Shown: positions 21,162 through 32,662, numbered from the stretch's first letter. The stretch is DNA of 64,000 nucleotides from Salinisphaera sp040361255 (GCF_040361255.1 NZ_APNG01000007.1:136608-200607), one strand, 5' to 3'. Notes: generated from the letters alone by a model not told the origin. Numbers and translations: made by a program.

Positions 21162-21644
21162 ATGGACAAGACACCGCTGACGCAGAACGGCGCCGACGCG
21201 CTGCGCGACGAACTCAAGCGACTCAAGAAAACCGAGCGGCCGCGCATTGTGGCCGCGATCGAGGAAGCGCGCGCGCATGGCGATCTCAAGGAGAACGCCG
21301 AGTACCACGCGGCCAAGGAAGAGCAGGGCTTCAACGAAGGCCGGATCAACGAAATCGAATCCAAGCTCGCCACCGCGCAGATCATCGATGTGGCCCGCGT
21401 GGGCGCACAGGCGAATGGGCGCGTGGTTTTTGGTGCAACGCTCGACCTGGCCGACGAGGACAGCGGCGAGGAATTCACCTATCAGATCGTTGGCGAGGAC
21501 GAGGCCGATATCAAGAAAGGCCTGCTGTCGTTCGCCTCGCCGATCGCGCGGGCGCTGATCGGCAAGACCGAGGGCGACGTGGTGGATATCGATGTGCCCG
21601 GCGGCCGCCGTACACTCGAAATCGTCGAGGTTCGTTATATCTGA
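21162..21644 (+). CDS. greA: Transcription elongation factor GreA
   Basis: Rescues backtracked RNA polymerase by stimulating transcript cleavage. 160 residues. The N-terminal coiled coil carries the acidic tip IEEARAHGDLKENAEYHAAKE region, and the C-terminal FKBP-like domain ends PGGRRTLEIVEVRYI. A GTG at 21159 precedes the ATG directly; with AAGGTGGAG upstream, ATG 21162 is preferred. In many gammaproteobacteria greA directly follows carB; here about 9.5 kb separate them. Confidence 0.96.
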   Translation: MDKTPLTQNGADALRDELKRLKKTERPRIVAAIEEARAHGDLKENAEYHAAKEEQGFNEGRINEIESKLATAQIIDVARVGAQANGRVVFGATLDLADEDSGEEFTYQIVGEDEADIKKGLLSFASPIARALIGKTEGDVVDIDVPGGRRTLEIVEVRYI

Positions 21645-21713
21645 TCGGCCGCGCCGATACGGCCCGCCCGCCGGTTGGATGACCCGCGGGCGGGGTTTGC
21701 GACGGCGGAGGGG

Positions 21714-21998
21714 CTACGCTTTCTCGGGATTGGGGCGATACAGTGTCGCGGTGCGCCCGATCTGTTGGACACAGGCGGCGTCCAGGCGCTGGCAGACCTG
21801 TTCGACTTCACCGCGCCGATCCTGTTTGTCGTCGGTGGCCAGCTTGATCTTGACCAGTTCGTGATCGAACAGGGCGCGGTCGATTTCGGCCAGCACCGGC
21901 TCGCTCAAACCGGCCGCGCCGGTTTGCACCACCGGCTTGAGATGATGGGCCTGTTTCTTGAGTGCGCGCCGCTCGGCGGCATCGAGATCTGGGGACAT
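21714..21998 (-). CDS. yhbY: Ribosome assembly RNA-binding protein YhbY
   Basis: CRM-domain protein associated with the 50S precursor. 94 residues from MSPDLDAAERRALKKQAHHL; hallmark segments are LKPVVQTGAAGLSEPVLAEI and HELVKIKLA. A longer frame begins at 22070 but overlaps the divergent rlmE start, so 21998 is chosen. The start is 50 bp from rlmE, giving a compact divergent promoter region. It converges on greA. Confidence 0.92.
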   Translation of the reverse strand: MSPDLDAAERRALKKQAHHLKPVVQTGAAGLSEPVLAEIDRALFDHELVKIKLATDDKQDRRGEVEQVCQRLDAACVQQIGRTATLYRPNPEKA

Positions 21999-22048
21999 TG
22001 GCGGTTTCACGATCGCTGGCTTGAAAACAGCGCAACAGTATACGACCC

Positions 22049-22666
22049 ATGAGCAAGCGCAGCGATACACGCCGATGGCTGGACAAGCACCGCAACGACC
22101 CGTACGTGCGGGCTGCGCAAAAGGATAACTACCGTTCGCGCGCGGTCTACAAGCTGGCCGAGGTCGACGAACGCGATTCCCTGCTCAAGTCCAAGCACTG
22201 TATTGTCGACCTGGGCGCGGCGCCGGGCGGATGGAGCCAGTATTGTCGGCGGCAGCGCCCGCAGGCGCGGGTCGTCGCACTGGACCGCCTGGACATGGAT
22301 CCGATCGACGGCGTGGATTTTCTGAAGGTCGATTTTGCCGAGCAGGCCGGGGTGGATACGCTGCTGGATACGCTGGGCAGCGACCGTGTCGATCTTGTAC
22401 TTTCGGACATGGCCCCCAATTTGACAGGGATCATGGTGGCCGACCAGGCCGGTGTGATGCAGTTGGCCGAACTCGCACTGGATCTGTGCGCGTCGGTACT
22501 CGATGCCGATGGCGATCTGTTCATCAAGGTGTTTCAGGGCGAGGGCTTCGATGAAATGCTGGTCGACATGCGAAAACGCTTTCGGCGTGTGGCGGTGCGC
22601 AAGCCCAAGGCTTCGCGCGATGCCAGCCGCGAAATGTATCTGCTGGGCCAGGGCTGGCGTATATAG
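22049..22666 (+). CDS. rlmE: 23S rRNA (uridine2552-2'-O)-methyltransferase
   Basis: FtsJ/RrmJ, a SAM-dependent methylase acting on the 50S subunit. 205 residues with YRSRAVYKLAEVDER (catalytic Lys), the SAM motif VDLGAAPGGWSQY, DLVLSDMAPNLTG (catalytic Asp) and VFQGEGFDEM, ending with the KPKASRDASREMYLLGQG block that holds the last catalytic residues. Followed by ftsH as in E. coli. Confidence 0.97.
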   Translation: MSKRSDTRRWLDKHRNDPYVRAAQKDNYRSRAVYKLAEVDERDSLLKSKHCIVDLGAAPGGWSQYCRRQRPQARVVALDRLDMDPIDGVDFLKVDFAEQAGVDTLLDTLGSDRVDLVLSDMAPNLTGIMVADQAGVMQLAELALDLCASVLDADGDLFIKVFQGEGFDEMLVDMRKRFRRVAVRKPKASRDASREMYLLGQGWRI

Positions 22667-22772
22667 GCACTGGGTAAAGCAGCGGGCCGACAGGCCGATT
22701 GTTTATACTGTTCGGCAGAACACGCCGGACGCCAATCATACGACCGCCGGATCGCGGTCGAGGATGTAGATC

Positions 22773-24734
<1,962 letters not shown>

Positions 24735-24847
24735 TCGCGGGCTTTAATTGGACGGGCCGGCAGTCTGCATCTGCCGGCCTTTCTGTTTAGAATCAGATAA
24801 ATGCTTTGTATTTCTCATCGCCTTTGTCACGCTGCGCGGGTGTCGCC

Positions 24848-25681
24848 GTGCAGTTGAGTGGCCGCGATCGAACGCTGGATCTGACCCGGCCTGCGGTGAT
24901 GGGCATTCTCAATGTCACGCCGGATTCGTTTTCCGACGGCGGCGCCTATGTGGAAACCGAGCGCGCGATCGCTCATGCCCTGGCCATGGCCGAGCAGGGC
25001 GCTGCCGTTATCGATATTGGCGGCGAGTCCACGCGCCCCGGCGCGGCGCCGGTCGACGAGCACGAGGAGCTCGCACGCGTGCTACCGGTCATCGAAGGCC
25101 TGCGTGCGCAAAGCGATGTCTTCATTTCCGTGGATACGATCAAGGCGCGGGTAATGCGCGAAGCCTGTGCGGTCGGCGCCGACATGATCAACGATGTCAT
25201 GGCCTTGCAGGCGCCTGGGGCGATCGAGGCGGCACGCGACAGCGGTGCGGCGGTGTGTCTGATGCATATGCAGGGCGAGCCGCGCACCATGCAGTCCGCG
25301 CCCGTGTATGGCGATGTGGTCGCCGAGGTGCGTGACTTCTTGCAGGCCCGTGTCGAAGCCTGCCAGGCGGCGGGGATCGACAGGAATCGAATCTGTCTGG
25401 ACCCCGGTTTCGGCTTTGGCAAGACGCTCGAACACAATCTCGAGCTCATGCGCCGTCTGAATGCCTTTGTCGCGTGCGACCTGCCGGTACTCGTGGGCGT
25501 GTCGCGCAAGTCCATGTTCGTGAAGCTGCATGGGCATGACGATATGGATAGTCGTATTCATGCCAGCGTCACCGCGGCCTTCTGGGCCGTGACCCAGGGC
25601 GCGCGTATCATTCGCAGCCACGACGTGGCGCGAACAGTCGAGGCGCTGACGCTTGCCTCGGCGCTGACCGATAGCCCGTAA
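24848..25681 (+). CDS. folP: Dihydropteroate synthase
   Basis: Condenses p-aminobenzoate with pterin pyrophosphate in folate synthesis; the sulfonamide target. 277 residues as a TIM barrel with VMGILNVTPDSFSDGG, IDIGGESTRPGA, and the LDPGFGFGKTLEHN and GVSRKSM blocks. I chose GTG 24848 because the sequence MQLSGRDRTLDLTRPAVMGI aligns with the E. coli start; a TTG 14 codons upstream is possible. Followed after 22 nt by glmM, as in E. coli. Confidence 0.95.
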   Translation: MQLSGRDRTLDLTRPAVMGILNVTPDSFSDGGAYVETERAIAHALAMAEQGAAVIDIGGESTRPGAAPVDEHEELARVLPVIEGLRAQSDVFISVDTIKARVMREACAVGADMINDVMALQAPGAIEAARDSGAAVCLMHMQGEPRTMQSAPVYGDVVAEVRDFLQARVEACQAAGIDRNRICLDPGFGFGKTLEHNLELMRRLNAFVACDLPVLVGVSRKSMFVKLHGHDDMDSRIHASVTAAFWAVTQGARIIRSHDVARTVEALTLASALTDSP

Positions 25682-25703
25682 ATCAAGAAAGGAAGACGCG
25701 ATC

Positions 25704-27089
25704 GTGGCGCAGCGATATTTTGGAACGGACGGTATTCGCGGTGAGGTGGGCGAGTCGCCGCTGACACCGGATTTCGCGCTCAAACTGGGCTGGGCTGCAG
25801 GGCGCGTACTCGTGCGCCGACTCGGCGAACGCGGCGTGCCGGAAAGCGCCGGTGAGCGCGCCCAGGTGTTGATCGGCAAGGACACCCGCCTGTCTGGCTA
25901 TATGTTCGAATCTGCCCTCGAGGCGGGTTTTGCCGCCGCGGGCGTGGATGTGCTGCTGGTGGGACCGTTGCCGACGCCGGCGATTGCCTATCTGGCGCGC
26001 ACCTTTCGTGCGGGCGCAGGCGTAGTCATCAGCGCGTCGCACAACCCTTTTTCCGATAACGGTTTCAAGTTCTTTTCGCACTACGGCCAGAAGCTGGCCG
26101 ATGAAGTGGAGGCGGAAATCGAAGCCGAGCTCGACCAGCCGTTGGTCTGTGTGGATTCCGATCGGCTGGGGCGCGCGCGGCGCGTGGAAAGTGCGCCGGG
26201 GCGCTATATCGAATTCTGCAAATCCACGGCACGCTTCGAAAACGGCGGCCTGTCGGGTCTGAAGCTCGTGATCGACTGTGCCCACGGGGCGACCTATCAC
26301 GTTGCGCCCGATGTGTTTCGCGAACTCGGCGCCCAGGTCAGCGTGATCGGCGCTGCTCCGGATGGGCTCAATATCAATCGCGATGTCGGCTCGACCCATC
26401 CCAAAGGCCTGTCGGAGGCCGTGCGCGCGCATGGCGCCGATGTCGGCATCGCGCTCGACGGCGACGGCGACCGCTGCATCATGATCGATCACGAGGGCAA
26501 TATCGTCGACGGCGACCAATTGCTCTACGTGATCGCGAACGCGCGCCGTGAGGCTGGCGAACTCCAGGGCGCGGTCGTCGGTACGCTCATGAGCAATCTG
26601 GGGCTTGCGCTGGCGTTCAAGCGCGACGGCGTCGAGTTCGAGCGCGCGAAAGTGGGCGATCGCTACGTTTTCGAGCGACTCAAGGCTCTGGGCGCGAATA
26701 TCGGCGGCGAGTCGTCGGGCCATATTCTGTGCCTGGATCGCGCGACCACGGGCGACGGCATTGTCTCGGCATTGCAGGTGCTCGCAGCGATGGTCGCCAG
26801 CGGCGAGAGTCTGCAAACGCTGGTGCAGCCTGTCGACAAGTGTCCGCAGACACTGATCAACGTGCGTATTAACCGGGGCAGCGCGGATACGCTCATGCAG
26901 GACGCGCAGGTGGTTGCGGCCGTGCACGACGTCGAAAGTGCGTTGGGCGAGGAAGGTCGCGTATTATTGCGCCCCTCGGGCACCGAGCCGTTGCTGCGCG
27001 TGATGGTCGAAGGTACCGACGCGGCCGCGGTCGAGGACTGCGCCAACCGGCTCGCCGACAGCGTACGCCAGGCGGCAGCTGCGGCCTGA
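25704..27089 (+). CDS. glmM: Phosphoglucosamine mutase
   Basis: Converts glucosamine-6-phosphate to glucosamine-1-phosphate for peptidoglycan and LPS precursors. 461 residues. MAQRYFGTDGIRG opens the protein; the phosphoserine loop VVISASHNPF places the catalytic Ser at 112; LDGDGDRCIMID binds Mg; and RPSGTEPLLRVMVEG is the phosphate-binding C-terminal motif. Starts at GTG with GGAAGA upstream. Confidence 0.97.
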   Translation: MAQRYFGTDGIRGEVGESPLTPDFALKLGWAAGRVLVRRLGERGVPESAGERAQVLIGKDTRLSGYMFESALEAGFAAAGVDVLLVGPLPTPAIAYLARTFRAGAGVVISASHNPFSDNGFKFFSHYGQKLADEVEAEIEAELDQPLVCVDSDRLGRARRVESAPGRYIEFCKSTARFENGGLSGLKLVIDCAHGATYHVAPDVFRELGAQVSVIGAAPDGLNINRDVGSTHPKGLSEAVRAHGADVGIALDGDGDRCIMIDHEGNIVDGDQLLYVIANARREAGELQGAVVGTLMSNLGLALAFKRDGVEFERAKVGDRYVFERLKALGANIGGESSGHILCLDRATTGDGIVSALQVLAAMVASGESLQTLVQPVDKCPQTLINVRINRGSADTLMQDAQVVAAVHDVESALGEEGRVLLRPSGTEPLLRVMVEGTDAAAVEDCANRLADSVRQAAAAA

Positions 27090-27124
27090 GCGCGGCGGAT
27101 ACGACAACAAATGAAGGATACCCA

Positions 27125-27880
27125 ATGAGCCGTACGATGCTGATCGCAGGCAACTGGAAAATGAATGGCGACGCGGCACAGGTGGATGCGTTCGCCCGCG
27201 ACGTCGCGGCCGGCGCGGCGAACATTTCTGCCGACATGCTCGTGTGTGTGCCGTTCGTCTATATCGAGCGCCTGGCGGCGGGTCTGGGCGACGCCTCGGT
27301 GGCGGTGGGTGCACAGAACGTGGCGGCCGAGGTCGAAGCCGGCGCCTTCACCGGCGAGGTCAACGGCGCGATGCTCGCGGATATCGGTTGTCGTTATGCC
27401 ATCGTCGGCCATTCCGAGCGGCGCGCCCTCTACGGCGAAACCGATGCCGTGGTGGCCGCCAAGACCGACGCCGCGGTCGCCGCCGGGCTCACGCCGATCG
27501 TATGCGTTGGCGAAACGCTGGAACAGCGCGAAGCCGACCAGACCGAAGCGGTGCTCGCCGCGCAGATCGATGCGCTGTTTGCGCAGTGCGATGCGCGCAC
27601 GCTCTCCGCGGTGGTGATTGCCTATGAACCGATTTGGGCGATCGGTACGGGGCGTTCTGCCTCGCCGGAACAGGCTCAGGCGGTTCATGCATTCCTGCGC
27701 GGACAAATCGCTGACAAGGATGCTACAATTGCCGAATCGGTTCTGCTGCTTTACGGCGGCAGCGTAAAGCCGGACAATGCCGCGGCGTTATTCGCCGGGG
27801 CGGACGTCGACGGCGCGCTGATTGGCGGCGCTTCGCTCAAGGCCGATTCATTCTTGGACATTGCGCGCGCGGCCGGTTAG
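27125..27880 (+). CDS. tpiA: Triose-phosphate isomerase
   Basis: Glycolytic enzyme interconverting dihydroxyacetone phosphate and glyceraldehyde-3-phosphate. 251 residues: the N-terminal GNWKMNGD (catalytic Lys), AIVGHSERR (His), VIAYEPIWAIGTG (catalytic Glu and loop 6) and LYGGSVKPDNA. The glmM-tpiA-secG order is the pseudomonad arrangement; E. coli lacks tpiA here. Confidence 0.97.
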   Translation: MSRTMLIAGNWKMNGDAAQVDAFARDVAAGAANISADMLVCVPFVYIERLAAGLGDASVAVGAQNVAAEVEAGAFTGEVNGAMLADIGCRYAIVGHSERRALYGETDAVVAAKTDAAVAAGLTPIVCVGETLEQREADQTEAVLAAQIDALFAQCDARTLSAVVIAYEPIWAIGTGRSASPEQAQAVHAFLRGQIADKDATIAESVLLLYGGSVKPDNAAALFAGADVDGALIGGASLKADSFLDIARAAG

Positions 27881-27906
27881 GCTCGCGCACGTTCACAGGC
27901 TCTGGC

Positions 27907-28386
27907 ATGGTTTATACAATACTGGTCGTCATCCAGGTCGTGGTTGCGTTGGCCCTGATTGGGCTGATCCTCGTGCAGCACGGCAAGGGTGCGGACGCGG
28001 GCGCTGCCTTTGGCAGCGGTGCATCGGGCACGGTTTTCGGGGCCAAGGGCTCGGCAAACTTCATGACCCGTGCGACCGGCGCGCTGGCTACGGTATTCTT
28101 TGCCATCAGTTTGACACTGGCCTATCTGATCAATGGTGCCAGCACGCCCACGGGCAGTGTCACCGATCAGGTTCAACAGCAGGCGCCGGGTTCGTCGCTG
28201 CTGTCGGATGGCAACAACAATGGCGTGGCCGGCGACGAAGTCGTCACCGGCGACACCACGGCGCCCGCCGCCGAAGATACGAACAAGGGCGCGTCGGCCG
28301 AACAGGGCTCGACGTCGCCGCAAGTACCGGCCGACAACGGTGATGACGCCGATGCGGCCGAACCCAGTGCGCAGGTGCCCGAGTAG
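27907..28386 (+). CDS. secG: Preprotein translocase subunit SecG
   Basis: Accessory subunit of SecYEG. 159 residues. Two membrane helices (about 4-24 and 54-72) flank the cytoplasmic LVQHGKGADAGAAFGSGASG loop typical of SecG. The C-terminal half is a long polar Asn/Asp/Thr-rich tail, longer than the roughly 110 residues of E. coli SecG. Begins 26 nt after tpiA and ends 23 nt before tRNA-Leu, with which it is probably co-transcribed. Confidence 0.94.
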   Translation: MVYTILVVIQVVVALALIGLILVQHGKGADAGAAFGSGASGTVFGAKGSANFMTRATGALATVFFAISLTLAYLINGASTPTGSVTDQVQQQAPGSSLLSDGNNNGVAGDEVVTGDTTAPAAEDTNKGASAEQGSTSPQVPADNGDDADAAEPSAQVPE

Positions 28387-28409
28387 GGCGCGTACGGGTT
28401 CACGCTCAT

Positions 28410-28494
28410 GCCGACGTGGTGGAATTGGTAGACACGCTGTCTTGAGGGGGCAGTAGCGAGAGCTGTGCCGGTTCGAGTCCGGCCGTCGGCACCA
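28410..28494 (+). tRNA. tRNA-Leu (GAG)
   Basis: 85 nt with encoded CCA. Acceptor stem GCCGACG/CGTCGGC, anticodon stem CTGTC/GGCAG around loop TTGAGGG (anticodon GAG), a long variable arm typical of class II tRNAs, and T arm GCCGG-TTCGAGT-CCGGC. It follows secG exactly as leuU does in E. coli. Confidence 0.97.
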
Positions 28495-28534
28495 TACAAT
28501 TTGTCAGCGACGTGAGAGGCACGCCAGCGGCGAC

Positions 28535-29893
28535 ATGCGAGTCACGATCAAGAAAGGTCTGGATCTGCCAATCGGCGGTGCGCCCAGGCAGGTCATTCAG
28601 GATGCGTCGCCGGTCAGCCGCGTCGCGGTTGTCGGCACCGACTACCACGGCATGAAGCCGACCATGGCGGTTGCCGAAGGCGATCGGGTCAAACTCGGCC
28701 AGCCGCTGTTCGAGGACAAGAAGACACCCGGGGTCATTTATACCGCCCCGGGCGCTGGCGAGGTGGTTGCGATCAATCGCGGCGCCAAGCGGATGCTGCA
28801 GTCGGTGGTCATTCGTCTGGACGCCGACGCCAGCGCCGACGATGAAATCACCTTCGATACCCATACCCCCGAGAAGCTCGGCGAGCTCGATCCCGCGCGT
28901 GTTGAGCGCACGCTGATCGAATCCGGGTTCTGGACGGCGCTGCGTACACGCCCGTTCAGCAAGGTGCCGGCGCCGGGTACACGCCCGCGCTCGTTCTTCG
29001 TAACCGCGATCGACACCAACCCGCTGGCCGCCGACCCGGGCGTGATCGTCAATCAGCGCCGGTCGGATTTCGTCAACGGTCTGCGCGTGCTGTCCCGGCT
29101 TACCGACGGTTCGGTCTATATCTGTAAAGCGCCCGGGGCGGATATTCCCCAGCCCGGTGGCAGCCAGTTCGTAACCGCCGAATTCGAAGGCAAGCACCCG
29201 GCCGGGTTGGTCGGCACGCATGTGCATTTTCTCGACCCGGTGGGCGTGGACAGCTGTGTATGGCATCTGGGCTATCAGGATGTCATGGCCATTGGCGCGT
29301 TGTTCATCACCGGGCGTATTAACGTCGAGCGGGTCGTCGCGCTTTGTGGTCCCGCGGCATCGAATCCGCGCCTGCTTCGTACGCGTATGGGTGCGAGTAC
29401 CGACGAGTTGTTGCACGACGAGATCGAGGGCGATGAAGTGCGCGCGATTTCGGGTTCGGTTCTATCCGGGCGGCGCGCGGCGGAGTGGGGCTCTTTCATG
29501 GGTCGCTACGACACCCAGCTCACATTGTTGCCGGAAAGCCGCGAACGGCCCTTCATGGGTTGGCTGATGCCCGGGCGTGATCGCTTTTCCAAGATCAACG
29601 TATTCCTTTCGAGCCTGCTCAAGCCGGCGAGCTACAAGTTCAATACGTCACAAAACGGCAGTGCCCGTGCCATGGTGCCGATCGGCAACTACGAAGAAGT
29701 GATGCCGCTGGATATTCTGCCCACGCAGCTGCTGCGCGCATTGCTGGTGCGCGATACCGACAGCGCACAGGCACTGGGCGCGACAGAACTCGACGAAGAG
29801 GATCTGGCGCTGCTGAGTTTCGTCGACGTCGCCAAATACGATTTCGGGCCGCACCTGCGTGCGAACCTCGACATCATCGAACGCGAGGGTTGA
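28535..29893 (+). CDS. nqrA: Na+-translocating NADH:quinone reductase subunit A
   Basis: Peripheral subunit of the sodium pump that oxidises NADH and reduces ubiquinone; NqrA contributes near the quinone site. 452 residues, opening RVTIKKGLDLPIGGAP with VYTAPGAGEV-like IYTAPGAGEVVAINRGAKR as in the family. First gene of nqrABCDEF. It begins 40 nt after tRNA-Leu with no convincing promoter or terminator between, so read-through from secG and the tRNA is likely. Confidence 0.96.
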   Translation: MRVTIKKGLDLPIGGAPRQVIQDASPVSRVAVVGTDYHGMKPTMAVAEGDRVKLGQPLFEDKKTPGVIYTAPGAGEVVAINRGAKRMLQSVVIRLDADASADDEITFDTHTPEKLGELDPARVERTLIESGFWTALRTRPFSKVPAPGTRPRSFFVTAIDTNPLAADPGVIVNQRRSDFVNGLRVLSRLTDGSVYICKAPGADIPQPGGSQFVTAEFEGKHPAGLVGTHVHFLDPVGVDSCVWHLGYQDVMAIGALFITGRINVERVVALCGPAASNPRLLRTRMGASTDELLHDEIEGDEVRAISGSVLSGRRAAEWGSFMGRYDTQLTLLPESRERPFMGWLMPGRDRFSKINVFLSSLLKPASYKFNTSQNGSARAMVPIGNYEEVMPLDILPTQLLRALLVRDTDSAQALGATELDEEDLALLSFVDVAKYDFGPHLRANLDIIEREG

Positions 29894-29897
29894 TGCC

Positions 29898-31157
29898 ATG
29901 GCGGGTTTGAGAGAAAGGCTGGATCGCTTGCATCCGCTGTTCGCCAAGGGCGGGCGGCTCGAGCGTTTCTATGCGCTGTACGAAATGGTGGATACGTTCC
30001 TCTATTCGCCGGCGGATACCACCCGCACGGCGCCGCATGTACGCGACGGGATCGACCTCAAGCGGGTCATGATCTATGTGTGGCTGGCGACCTTCCCCTG
30101 TATCTTCATGGCCTGCTGGAACACCGGTTTCCAGGCTAATCTCGCGATGGCGCAAATGGGTGTCGACAGCGTCGACAACTGGCGCCAGGTACCGTTGCAT
30201 CTGTTCGGCGTCAGCCACGACCCGGACAGTTTCTGGGATAACTTCGTTCTCGGTTTCTGGTATTTCGCGCCGGTGTATTTCGTCACCTTCGTGGTCGGCG
30301 GGATCTGGGAGGCGCTGTTCGCCGCGGTTCGCAATCACGAAATCAACGAAGGGTTCTTCGCGACCTCGATTCTCTACACCCTGACGCTGCCGCCCGCGAT
30401 CCCGCTATGGCAGGCCGCGCTGGGTATTACCTTCGGCATCGTGGTCGGCAAGGAAGTCTTCGGCGGTACCGGCAAGAACTTTCTCAACCCTGCGCTGACC
30501 GGACGCGCCTTCCTGTTCTTCGCCTTTCCGGCCTACATGTCCGGCGATAGCGTATGGACGGCGGTCGATGGCTGGTCTGCGGCCACACCGCTGGGCCTGG
30601 GCGCCAACGACGGCATGAGTGCAATCACCAGCCAGATCACCTGGTGGGATGCATTCGCAGGCGATATTCAGGGTTCGCTGGGTTCGACCTCCACGCTCGC
30701 GATTCTTCTGGGCGCGGCGTTCCTGCTTTATACGCGGGTGGCGTCCTGGCGCATCATGGCCGGCTGCGTGGGTGGCCTAGTCGGTATTACCGTGCTGTTC
30801 AATCTTATCGGCAGCGATACCAACGCCATGTTCGCCATGCCGTGGTACTGGCATCTGGTGATTGGCGGGTTTGCCTTCGGCGCGGTCTTCATGGCGACCG
30901 ACCCGGTCAGTGCATCGATGACCAATACGGGCCGGTTGATCTACGGCGCGCTGATCGGTGTGATGACCGGCCTCGTGCGCGTGGTCAATCCCGCGTTCCC
31001 GGAAGGCATCATGCTGGCGATTCTGTTTGGCAACATTTTTGCACCGCTTATCGACTATTTTGTCGTACAGGCGAACGTGCGTCGGCGCCAGAAACGCCTG
31101 GCCGGGGCCAACGGCAGCCGCAACGCCAAGTCGGCCGAAACGGTCGCCGCGGAGTAG
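29898..31157 (+). CDS. nqrB: Na+-translocating NADH:quinone reductase subunit B
   Basis: Multi-helix membrane subunit of the Na+ channel, carrying riboflavin and a covalent FMN. 419 residues from ATG 29898, four bases after nqrA. The flavinylation site reads WSAATPLG (227-234), with Thr230 as the expected acceptor; Ala replaces the Gly of the usual SGAT. Other family segments are GKEVFGGTGKNFLNPALTGRAF and FMATDPVSASMTNTGR. Confidence 0.96.
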   Translation: MAGLRERLDRLHPLFAKGGRLERFYALYEMVDTFLYSPADTTRTAPHVRDGIDLKRVMIYVWLATFPCIFMACWNTGFQANLAMAQMGVDSVDNWRQVPLHLFGVSHDPDSFWDNFVLGFWYFAPVYFVTFVVGGIWEALFAAVRNHEINEGFFATSILYTLTLPPAIPLWQAALGITFGIVVGKEVFGGTGKNFLNPALTGRAFLFFAFPAYMSGDSVWTAVDGWSAATPLGLGANDGMSAITSQITWWDAFAGDIQGSLGSTSTLAILLGAAFLLYTRVASWRIMAGCVGGLVGITVLFNLIGSDTNAMFAMPWYWHLVIGGFAFGAVFMATDPVSASMTNTGRLIYGALIGVMTGLVRVVNPAFPEGIMLAILFGNIFAPLIDYFVVQANVRRRQKRLAGANGSRNAKSAETVAAE

Positions 31158-31160
31158 ATC

Positions 31161-31970
31161 ATGGTAGGTATTGTCGGATTTTCGCGCGATGGGGTCGGCT
31201 ACGTTGTCGCGGTCGCGCTCGCGGTCTGTCTGGTGTGTTCGGTTCTGGTCGCCTCGGCGGCGACTTTTCTCAAGCCCATGCAGACGGTGAATGCCAAGGC
31301 TGATCGGCGCAGCAACATTCTCGAGGTTGCCGGCTTGCCGAGCGGCCCCGATGTCGACGTGAATCAGGTCTTCAAGGATCGCATCGAAGCGCGCGTGGTG
31401 GATCTGTCCACTGGCGAGTATGTGCCGGACATGGAATCGGCCGAGTTCGATCAGCGTCGTGCGGCCTCCGATCCCGACACCAGCATCAAGATTCCGCGTT
31501 CGCAGGATATCGCCGATATCAAGCAACGCTCGAAATATGCCGAGGTCTATCTGGTCAACGACGAGCAGGGCAAACTCCAGACCATCGTGCTGCCGATCCA
31601 TGGCTATGGTCTGTGGTCGACGATGTACGGCTTTCTCGCGCTCAAGCCGGACGCGAACACCGTCGAAGGCATCAAGTATTATGAACAGGGTGAAACGCCG
31701 GGCCTCGGTGCCGAAGTGGAGAACCCGCGCTGGCGCGCCAAATGGGACGGCAAGAAAGTCTACGGTGACGATGGCAACGTGGAGCTGAGCGTGATCAAGG
31801 GCAGCGTCGGCAGCAACACGCCGAATGCCCAGTACAAGGTCGACGGGCTGTCCGGCGCGACGCTGACCAGCCGCGGCGTATCCAATACCATCCACTACTG
31901 GCTGGGCGAAAACGGCTTCGAGCCGTACCTCGACAAGCTTCGCAGCGGCAAACTCTCGGCAGAGGGATAG
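31161..31970 (+). CDS. nqrC: Na+-translocating NADH:quinone reductase subunit C
   Basis: Subunit with one N-terminal membrane helix (about 13-35) and a periplasmic flavoprotein domain carrying covalent FMN. 269 residues. The flavinylation motif is intact: DGLSGATLTSRGV with the acceptor Thr at 234. It begins three bases after nqrB and ends two bases before nqrD. ApbE, encoded downstream, would attach the FMN. Confidence 0.97.
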   Translation: MVGIVGFSRDGVGYVVAVALAVCLVCSVLVASAATFLKPMQTVNAKADRRSNILEVAGLPSGPDVDVNQVFKDRIEARVVDLSTGEYVPDMESAEFDQRRAASDPDTSIKIPRSQDIADIKQRSKYAEVYLVNDEQGKLQTIVLPIHGYGLWSTMYGFLALKPDANTVEGIKYYEQGETPGLGAEVENPRWRAKWDGKKVYGDDGNVELSVIKGSVGSNTPNAQYKVDGLSGATLTSRGVSNTIHYWLGENGFEPYLDKLRSGKLSAEG

Positions 31971-31972
31971 AC

Positions 31973-32638
31973 ATGGCACAGAGTCAGGCTATGAAGGTGT
32001 TGACCGAACCGTTGGTCAACAACAATCCGATCGCGCTGCAGATTCTGGGCATATGCAGCGCGCTGGCGGTGACCAACCAGGTGGCTACCGCGCTGCTCAT
32101 GAGTGTGGCGTTGACCGCGGTCACGGCCTGTTCGAACTTCTCGATCAGTCTGATCCGTAATCATATCCCCTCGAGTATTCGTATCATCGTGCAGATGACG
32201 ATCATCGCCTCGCTGGTGATCGTGGTCGACCAGGTGCTCAAGGCCTTTGCCTATGACCTGGCCAAGTCGATGTCCGTGTTTGTCGGCCTGATCATTACCA
32301 ACTGCATCGTCATGGGGCGTGCCGAAGCCTTTGCCATGAAAGAGCCGCCGGGTCTGGCGTTTCTCGATGGCCTGGGCAACGGCCTGGGCTACAGCCTGAT
32401 CCTGTTGCTGGTGGGCACGATTCGCGAACTGCTGGGTTCGGGATCGCTGCTGGGTTATCAGATTCTGCCCCTGGCCAGCGCGGGCGGCTGGTATGTGCCG
32501 TTGGGCATCATGCTGCTGCCGCCGAGTGCGTTCTTTATCATCGGCTTTCTCATCTGGGGCCTGCGCAGCTGGAAACCGGAACAGAACGAAGAAGCCGATT
32601 ACCAGATCCACCAGGTGCATCGCACCGAGATCGTCTAA
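31973..32638 (+). CDS. nqrD: Na+-translocating NADH:quinone reductase subunit D
   Basis: Six-helix membrane subunit homologous to RnfE. 221 residues with LVNNNPIALQILGICSALAV at the N-terminus, a Cys in VTACSNF, and FVGLIITNCIVMGRAEAFAM, the region supplying half of the intramembrane iron site shared with NqrE. The cytoplasmic C-terminal tail is short and polar. Confidence 0.96.
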   Translation: MAQSQAMKVLTEPLVNNNPIALQILGICSALAVTNQVATALLMSVALTAVTACSNFSISLIRNHIPSSIRIIVQMTIIASLVIVVDQVLKAFAYDLAKSMSVFVGLIITNCIVMGRAEAFAMKEPPGLAFLDGLGNGLGYSLILLLVGTIRELLGSGSLLGYQILPLASAGGWYVPLGIMLLPPSAFFIIGFLIWGLRSWKPEQNEEADYQIHQVHRTEIV

Positions 32639-32662
32639 GCACGGATCGACGAGGCATAGGAC

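Noticed and set aside
28472..28500. Promoter for nqrA overlapping the tRNA-Leu 3' end (TACAAT at 28495)
   Set aside because: The -35 at proper spacing matches only two of six bases.
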